From: a virus
Length of the DNA: 64,000 nt
IMG/VR virus record: IMGVR_UViG_3300026097_000013
Location: 1-64,000 of that record
Strand: one strand, 5' to 3'
The position numbers were made by a program, and so were the translations under genes. The notes beneath the pieces were generated by a model. The model had not been told where the DNA came from. It was given only the letters and a program-made list of their open reading frames with translations, and ran no database searches. Positions 58,523-64,000 of this stretch are shown here, piece after piece; positions within the stretch are counted from its first letter, which is position 1; every line of letters starts with the position of its first letter.

Positions 58523-60046
58523 TTATAAGTTATGTGTGTTACAGCAAGGCCACGCTCTATTTGCGCCCCAAACAATTCTAACAACACCCGGCCCGCCCCA
58601 GCCGCCGCCGTGTGACGTGCCGCCGCCTCCGGCGCCGCCGCCGAACTTTCCGCCGCAATTATAACCGTTTCCTCGTCCATTCGAATACGGCTCACCTGGA
58701 TTACCACAGCAACCGCCTGATCCGCCTTGGCCTGCTCCGCCGCTTGTGCCGTGACCTGTTCGTCCATGGCCGCATCTGCCTTCACTGCTGCTACTACCAT
58801 AACAGCACATGCCACATGCGCCAGTGCCGCCACCGCCGCCAGTACCGTAAGTTGAACTGTGATAAGAAGTTGCGCTGCCCCCTCCGCCACCGCAACCACG
58901 ATATCCCGGAGTATTAGAGTTAGCAGGTGATCGGCCACAATAGCCAGCTCCGCCGCCGCCTCCGCCAGCAGTACCCGGATAAGCAACCATTCCGTAACTA
59001 CCGCAGCATGTTCCGCTGCCGCCATTTACATCACTGAAGCTGTAACATCCGCCGTAACATCCACAACATCCGCCGCAGGCTATCATACCCGGCCAGCATG
59101 AATATCCACCAAGGTTTTGGCTGTTAGACCAGCATGCTCCACGTCCGACGCGGATACAATAAGATTGACCTGGTGTAACTGGAATATTATTAGCCCATAC
59201 AGAGCCACCGCCGTGCCCGCCGCAGCCTGCCCAGTCGTAACGGCCGCTGCCGCCAGCGCCGATTGCTAGTACATTAACACTTGTAACTCCATCTGGGGCT
59301 ACCCATGTATAATTACATGTGCCGCCAGCTTGGCCATATACACCTTCATATTGTGCTTGTCCTTTAACGGCTTCAAAATAGAATTGTTTGCTAAATGCTG
59401 TAGTTCTATACGAACCTTCAGGCATTGATGTATTACGTACACCTAGTGTAAAGTTATAATTATTAGTTGTTTCGTCACTAGATTTTCCTGGAAAAGTCAT
59501 TAGTCCGTTGTTATCAATAGTTACATTAGACGGTAAGTTGCCTCTGTTAGTAATTGCCCATTCTGTAGCTGTACCGCTATTACTGAATTGAAAAGTTTCC
59601 GCAGCAGTAAGTGTTACATTATTGTTATTAGTAGTAATACTAGGATAATCGTTTGTTGTGCTAACAAATATAGTTATATCAGCTTCGTATACAACATCAT
59701 ATTTTGAATCAGTAATATTTATCGTTAATACTGACAATGGATCCATGCTAGCAGCCGATCCTGATAGTGTTCCACTAGATGATAGAGTTAGTCCGTATTG
59801 TGCGCCATCTCGCCACGCAAAGGTATATTCTGAATCACCAAAAGCACCTGTTACGCTAAGTGTAACATTTAAACTTTCGTTTGCATTTATATAATCTGGA
59901 AGAGGATCTCTATCAAGAGATGCGCCGCCAGCTAAAACAAATCCTGTTCCGTTACTTGTTAAAATTAGTCCAGTATTTTCAAAGTCTGCATCCTCGATTG
60001 CTAGACCACTACCTCTGTTTTTTGTTAATCCTATAAATCTTCCCAT
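58523..60046 (-). CDS. Tail fibre or adhesin with Cys/Gly-rich tip domain
   Basis: 507 aa. The first 240 residues are beta-rich cadherin/fibre-like repeats without any cysteine. After GTCNYTWVAPDGVTSVNVLAIG (the start of glycine-rich domains of the PF21722 type) the last 265 residues are dominated by glycine and contain all 23 cysteines, many as CC, GCYGGC or CGGCC clusters. The layout resembles polyglycine-sandwich adhesins such as the gp38 tips of T4-like phages, which determine receptor choice. Cysteine-rich versions may be held by disulfides or metal. The chaperone gene follows directly. Confidence 0.8.
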   Translation of the reverse strand: MGRFIGLTKNRGSGLAIEDADFENTGLILTSNGTGFVLAGGASLDRDPLPDYINANESLNVTLSVTGAFGDSEYTFAWRDGAQYGLTLSSSGTLSGSAASMDPLSVLTINITDSKYDVVYEADITIFVSTTNDYPSITTNNNNVTLTAAETFQFSNSGTATEWAITNRGNLPSNVTIDNNGLMTFPGKSSDETTNNYNFTLGVRNTSMPEGSYRTTAFSKQFYFEAVKGQAQYEGVYGQAGGTCNYTWVAPDGVTSVNVLAIGAGGSGRYDWAGCGGHGGGSVWANNIPVTPGQSYCIRVGRGACWSNSQNLGGYSCWPGMIACGGCCGCYGGCYSFSDVNGGSGTCCGSYGMVAYPGTAGGGGGGAGYCGRSPANSNTPGYRGCGGGGGSATSYHSSTYGTGGGGGTGACGMCCYGSSSSEGRCGHGRTGHGTSGGAGQGGSGGCCGNPGEPYSNGRGNGYNCGGKFGGGAGGGGTSHGGGWGGPGVVRIVWGANRAWPCCNTHNL

Positions 60047-60067
60047 TATAATTTCCTTTTATACATG

Positions 60068-60074
60068 TATTTAT
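60068..60074 (-). promoter_or_regulatory. T4-type late promoter with leader (Cys/Gly-rich fibre)
   Basis: ATAAATA with a predicted start about 16 nt upstream of the ATG at 60046 and an AAGGAAA ribosome site. Confidence 0.65.
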
Positions 60075-60388
60075 GCTGATGTTTCGATACCAAAAACTAC
60101 AGCACTAATACTTGCTTCTGATGATAATGCAACTATTTTTTGACCTGCTGCTAACACTAGACCTGTACGTTCTAGTACGTTTTTAGCAAGTAACCCTGTT
60201 TCAAATTCTATGTATTCTCCGTTAGTAGGAGTATCTGCATCTGCAATTGCTAAACTAATATTAGAAGCATCAGCACCTCTATTACATATCGATATTGTTG
60301 CAACGGCATAAGTGTCTGCTGGACATTCGTATACTGTTGTAAGTGTTGCTGCGCTTAAATCGCTTGCTGCTAATCTTCCTGTAGCCAT
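60071..60388 (-). CDS. Small virion-type protein between fibre genes
   Basis: 105 aa. Beta-rich; VATISICNRGADASNISLAI and LVLAAGQKIVALSSEASISAV suggest a compact beta-sandwich like those at the ends of phage fibres. Similar short proteins accompany fibre genes in marine myophages. No family name known. It lies between the fibre at the right edge and the Cys/Gly-rich fibre. Confidence 0.6.
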   Translation of the reverse strand: MATGRLAASDLSAATLTTVYECPADTYAVATISICNRGADASNISLAIADADTPTNGEYIEFETGLLAKNVLERTGLVLAAGQKIVALSSEASISAVVFGIETSA

Positions 60389-60403
60389 TTTATATATTCT
60401 CCG

Positions 60404-63400
60404 TTATGATGATAAAAAGTAATTCAATGCAACTGGTGCACCTTTGATTCCGCCAGTAAAATTAACTTTCTGTGTTATATTTATCTGTGCATTAGTTGTA
60501 GTTGTAATTTCCTGTCCAGAAACTTTAATTACGCCTGCTGTTAAACTATTAACATTTAGTTCGCCTTGGCCTCCGCCAATTTGGCTAGCAATATAAGTTT
60601 TAATTGCCTTTTGTGTTGGAACAATATTATCACTATTAGCAGTAAACGTACCGTCTACACTAAATTCAGTAATAACAGCACCTGTGCCGCCTAGTGCAAC
60701 TGCACCAAGTTGTAGCTCATTCAATCCAGTAATGTTAAACGCATCAGCATTAAGTGTTGCTACACCAGTTGATTGTTCAACGTTGAACAACCCACCAACT
60801 CTAAAGTTACCGTCTTGGTCAGTAGTGGTGTAGAACACTCTACCGCCGCCGCCAGTAAATGTTTCTTTTGTTGGATCGATTGGATTAACTGGAGTGTTAG
60901 GGTAGTTAGTATCTTCAAAATTTCCAGTACCGATATCCAAGAAGTCGTGTCCTGTTAGACGAACTTGTGAATATCTAATTCTAAATTCAATAGGATCGTC
61001 GTGATCTGGTGCATGAGTTATAGTTATTTCTGGACTTACTTGTAATTGTGCAGTATAAGGACCAGTTCCTTCAACATTTCTAACATTTACAAGTTTATAG
61101 TAATCTCCAGGAATTCCTTGGAATGTTAGGTTGGAGCCAGCTTGTGGTATTTCTGTTAATCCACTTACATTAATAAGCGTACCGGGCTGATATCTATCAG
61201 CATATCCGTCACCAACAACGTCAGCTGCTGCTGTTGCCATTCCACTACCACGATTTGTCCATGTAGGCTGTGTTAATACACCGTCGCCGATTCTAACTTC
61301 ATGCGGTGCTTCTACTGTATTATTTGGATCAGTAATAGTCATTGTAGGAGCACTTGTGTATCCTTGTCCAGGATTCCATATACGAATTTCAGTAATCTTA
61401 CCGTCTTCGACTCTTGCGCGAGCTGCTGTAGTATCAGCATATAATCCGCTAGCAGGTGCAGTAAACGATAATCTAGGTTCAATCGAATATGATGTTGTTT
61501 CGTTTAGCGTAGTCTCAATAGCAACACCAGTTACATGATCCCAGCCTGCTGTATCATCACTCATTTTCTTAATAGTAGCAAGCTTTGTACCGCTATTGTA
61601 AGTATCAATATATCCGTATTGACCTGCGCCTACTCCGGATGTAATATATATTGCCATGCCTACATATGCTGCATCAAGTCTAGTATCGGTGTTTGATAAA
61701 GTTATTTGTGTAGCATTACCCGATTGTGCTACATTTTCACTAGTTATATAATCAAGGCCGCCAAAGTTTTCAGCTGGATCTAATAATCTAACTTCAAATA
61801 CGCCGCCATTAACTGTTTGCACTTCATCAATGAGAGCGCCGAAGCCTTCGCCTGATGGTGTAATAGTAGTGGCACCAGCTGTGTAATTTACTCCTGCATT
61901 TCCGTATTCAAGTGTAAGAATATTATTTCCGTCGGTCATAACATTTGTAACAAACGCTTCAAGTGCGTTGTTATTAACGTTACCAGTGATCGGAGTTTCA
62001 GTAATATCAACACCTTCAGCAACTGTACCAAATGCGCCGTATGATGAGTTACCGTTTGTAGCGCGAATCTTACCACCGTTCTCTGCCAAGTAACCGATGT
62101 GTCCATAGTATGAGAACACAGATACAAGTTCTGTTCTGCCTAGGTTAGTACACCATACGCCAATACCATCACTGATAATCTGTGTAAAGTCGTTAGCAAC
62201 AATTGAGTCGTTACCGCCATCATGTAGATCGCCGTCAATCTTACAACCGACACAACCTGTACCAAATGTAGTTACGTTTTGTACGTACGGTGATTTGTTA
62301 ATAATCCATGCGTCGAGGTGTTCTGGTCCCCAACCTGGATCAAGACTTACAAATGCACCTGCTGTTGGACGTTTTGTGCCGTAAACATTTGCAGTAGTTA
62401 GTGACCCAGATAGATCTGCTACAGTACAATTGCGCAAACCTGTTCCGTTACGCATATAAAACATATCTTCTGTTGTACTTCCGCCGACAGCATTTACATA
62501 ATAACGTGCATATAATAATGACTTATAGTTTCCTGTATAAATTAAATCATGCTTAATAGCGTCAATATATCTGTGGATATCTCTTTCGCACTTTGCAACA
62601 TCATATTCATAAGAAGGATATGTATCTGCAATATACGCTGTAACTTCTGCTACTAAGAATGCTCTGTTTGCTTCAAGTGTTTCAACAGCATATGTATAGT
62701 CAGTAGTAGTATTTGGAGTATTTGATCCTGCGCTTACAGGTACAGTCGAATCGCCAGTTGCACCGTTAACACCGTAGTCAATATAATCATAAATTTGTTG
62801 CCATAGACCGGCAGCATCAACACCTGCGCTCGCGCTGCCTGCTGGTGACGTTGTTACTGGATCTAATGAATTTCCTGTAGTCTTTGTAACTACACCGTGT
62901 GTAATAACGTTATTTGTAATTGCTTGTAGTCTACTAATCGCATCAAGAGTGTAAGGTGTATCACTACTATCAACTAGTACACCAGCAGGTGTAATGCGTG
63001 TTGATCGTAATTCGTCGCCGATAACTGCTGTGTTTTCAGGAACAACAATCGGCAGTACTTCTGAAAATTGTCCAGTTTTAACAAATATACTATTTTGAGG
63101 TTTACGTTCAGCTGGAACTTCTGTAGTATTACCAGCAGTAATTGCATCAGTAACAATATTAACTAGTGTTTCTGCAGTCGCTTGTGCATCAGCTTCTTCT
63201 ACAAAGTCAGTATTAATATATTGGTTTAATGAGCCTCTAACTGTTGCAGGAGCAAGGTTTGATAAAATTGCATCTGTTAATGTTTTAATATAATTTAGTC
63301 CTGCTGCTGTTTCTGTTTGATTGCCTGCTGTATATGTATCTCCAGCACTATTAAAGTATGTCAATGATTGTACTCTAGAACGTGCATTGCCGCCGTGTGA

Positions 63401-64000
63401 CAAGTCCCATATAATTGCATCAACAACAGCACCTGCATCTTCTCTAAATGCTGCTTTATCGTATACTCCTACAAGTGCAGGGTATGTTGCATCAATATAT
63501 TCAACAACTTCATCTTGAATAAAGCTTCTGTTTCTCTCTAAAAGATGTTTAGCATTATAACGTATTGCACCTGCTTGAATTTGTTCTGTTGCATAACGAA
63601 TAGTTTTCCAAGGTCGATCTAGTGTAACACCATACAACGGTGCTGGCTCATCAACGCCAGAAATGCTTTCGACATAAAATACATTATTAATACGACCAAG
63701 ATATGCCCACTCTGGAGCATCACCGCTATTATTAACTCTTAATGCTTGTCCTGGCGTGCCTATTGGCAATCTTGTTGCGCCTGCGCCGCCGTAGTAGACA
63801 ATGTCGCCCGAAGTAGTTAAGTTACCAGATTCTGCGCCCGCAACTAATAAATTCCAATTAGTGCCAGTAACATCTTGATCTGGTCTGTTCTGTTCTATAA
63901 CTTCATCTGATGTATGTGCTAATACACAAATATATGAGTTTACACCATGTTGTATACTATCTCCTGCATCATAAAATGTTGCATCAGTCCATGTTCCCTT
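60404..64000 (-). CDS. Large tail-fibre/baseplate-type protein (N-terminus beyond window)
   Basis: At least 1198 aa, open through the right edge. The in-frame TTG at 63767-63769 is internal and preceded by further open coding sequence (for example NSYICVLAHTSDEV and NLTTSGDIVYYGGAG), so the start lies outside. The protein has several YDVAKCERDIHRYIDAIKHD- and REDAGAVVDAIIWDLSHGGN-like units that also occur in the 2025-aa protein. A right-handed beta-helix-like middle (VSVFSYYGHIGYLAENGGKI) and fibre-type C-terminal FNVEQSTGVATLNADAF follow. It is likely a baseplate-attached fibre or spike. Confidence 0.88.
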   Translation of the reverse strand, partial: KGTWTDATFYDAGDSIQHGVNSYICVLAHTSDEVIEQNRPDQDVTGTNWNLLVAGAESGNLTTSGDIVYYGGAGATRLPIGTPGQALRVNNSGDAPEWAYLGRINNVFYVESISGVDEPAPLYGVTLDRPWKTIRYATEQIQAGAIRYNAKHLLERNRSFIQDEVVEYIDATYPALVGVYDKAAFREDAGAVVDAIIWDLSHGGNARSRVQSLTYFNSAGDTYTAGNQTETAAGLNYIKTLTDAILSNLAPATVRGSLNQYINTDFVEEADAQATAETLVNIVTDAITAGNTTEVPAERKPQNSIFVKTGQFSEVLPIVVPENTAVIGDELRSTRITPAGVLVDSSDTPYTLDAISRLQAITNNVITHGVVTKTTGNSLDPVTTSPAGSASAGVDAAGLWQQIYDYIDYGVNGATGDSTVPVSAGSNTPNTTTDYTYAVETLEANRAFLVAEVTAYIADTYPSYEYDVAKCERDIHRYIDAIKHDLIYTGNYKSLLYARYYVNAVGGSTTEDMFYMRNGTGLRNCTVADLSGSLTTANVYGTKRPTAGAFVSLDPGWGPEHLDAWIINKSPYVQNVTTFGTGCVGCKIDGDLHDGGNDSIVANDFTQIISDGIGVWCTNLGRTELVSVFSYYGHIGYLAENGGKIRATNGNSSYGAFGTVAEGVDITETPITGNVNNNALEAFVTNVMTDGNNILTLEYGNAGVNYTAGATTITPSGEGFGALIDEVQTVNGGVFEVRLLDPAENFGGLDYITSENVAQSGNATQITLSNTDTRLDAAYVGMAIYITSGVGAGQYGYIDTYNSGTKLATIKKMSDDTAGWDHVTGVAIETTLNETTSYSIEPRLSFTAPASGLYADTTAARARVEDGKITEIRIWNPGQGYTSAPTMTITDPNNTVEAPHEVRIGDGVLTQPTWTNRGSGMATAAADVVGDGYADRYQPGTLINVSGLTEIPQAGSNLTFQGIPGDYYKLVNVRNVEGTGPYTAQLQVSPEITITHAPDHDDPIEFRIRYSQVRLTGHDFLDIGTGNFEDTNYPNTPVNPIDPTKETFTGGGGRVFYTTTDQDGNFRVGGLFNVEQSTGVATLNADAFNITGLNELQLGAVALGGTGAVITEFSVDGTFTANSDNIVPTQKAIKTYIASQIGGGQGELNVNSLTAGVIKVSGQEITTTTNAQINITQKVNFTGGIKGAPVALNYFLSS

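Noticed and set aside
58465-59025. Long Ala/Val-rich open frame on the minus strand overlapping the Cys/Gly-rich fibre gene
   Set aside because: It is the out-of-frame reading of GC-rich glycine codons and has no motif or ribosome site; the in-frame fibre protein is far more plausible.
63767-63769. TTG as the start of the right-edge fibre protein
   Set aside because: The frame continues upstream to the window edge with typical fibre sequence, so this is an internal Leu codon.

Overview
The window is part of the genome of a T4-like (Straboviridae/Kyanoviridae-type) marine myovirus. The T4 core genes recognised are gp41 helicase, a gp61-like primase, UvsW, UvsY, UvsX, gp32, terminase gp16 and gp17, sheath gp18, tube gp19, head-completion gp4, and neck/tail-completion gp13-like, gp14 and gp15. 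The DNA is AT-rich and gene-dense, with many 1-35 bp overlaps and no recognisable tRNA, insertion sequence or CRISPR array. No photosynthesis genes are present. Kdo and ADP-heptose genes point to a Gram-negative, probably proteobacterial, host with a Kdo/heptose lipopolysaccharide core (for example a SAR11-like or other low-GC marine bacterium). That host assignment is inference.

Layout. Region 1-7.1 kb: end of an unknown gene, a 2OG-Fe(II) oxygenase, a lipobox-bearing NlpC/P60-type protein, gp41 helicase, a truncated carbamoyltransferase, another oxygenase, a small membrane protein, primase and a structural protein. Region 7.1-14.6 kb (minus strand): a long operon-like run starting at a consensus sigma70 promoter: unknown 403-aa protein, uvsW, cupin, kdsA, kdsB, zinc-finger protein, peptide deformylase and a 186-aa mini-DnaE. 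Region 14.6-22.2 kb: glycan island with three KpsC/KpsS-like paralogues, four GT-A glycosyltransferases, a nucleotidyltransferase-cupin fusion, a methyltransferase and a sulfotransferase. Region 22.2-25.1 kb: uvsY, a 77-aa protein, uvsX and gene 32. Region 25.3-38.6 kb: packaging and tail genes on the minus strand, interrupted by an HNH-like gene on the plus strand and a dNMP-kinase-like gene. Region 38.6-44.8 kb (plus strand): gp14, gp15, Nudix, then hldE-hldD-cupin-gmhB, most of an ADP-heptose pathway. Region 44.8-64 kb (minus strand): large tail-fibre/baseplate-type proteins flanking an enzyme cassette (NodU-type carbamoyltransferase, GT9-like transferase, two oxygenases, flavin-dependent halogenase).

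How they work together. Replication/recombination genes sit behind sigma70-like promoters and structural genes behind T4-type late promoters (TATAAATA). The phage appears to carry its own supply of activated Kdo and most of the route to ADP-heptose, plus transferases that could use them, suggesting remodelling of host surface glycan or modification of virion parts.

Most striking regulatory signal: at five early promoters (TTGACA or TTGACT, N17, -10 box, N6, ATG) and at least nine late promoters (TAAATA, N4-5, ATG), the start codon falls on or next to the predicted +1. A class of phage mRNAs here may therefore be leaderless. Other genes have a late promoter followed by a normal leader with a Shine-Dalgarno sequence.
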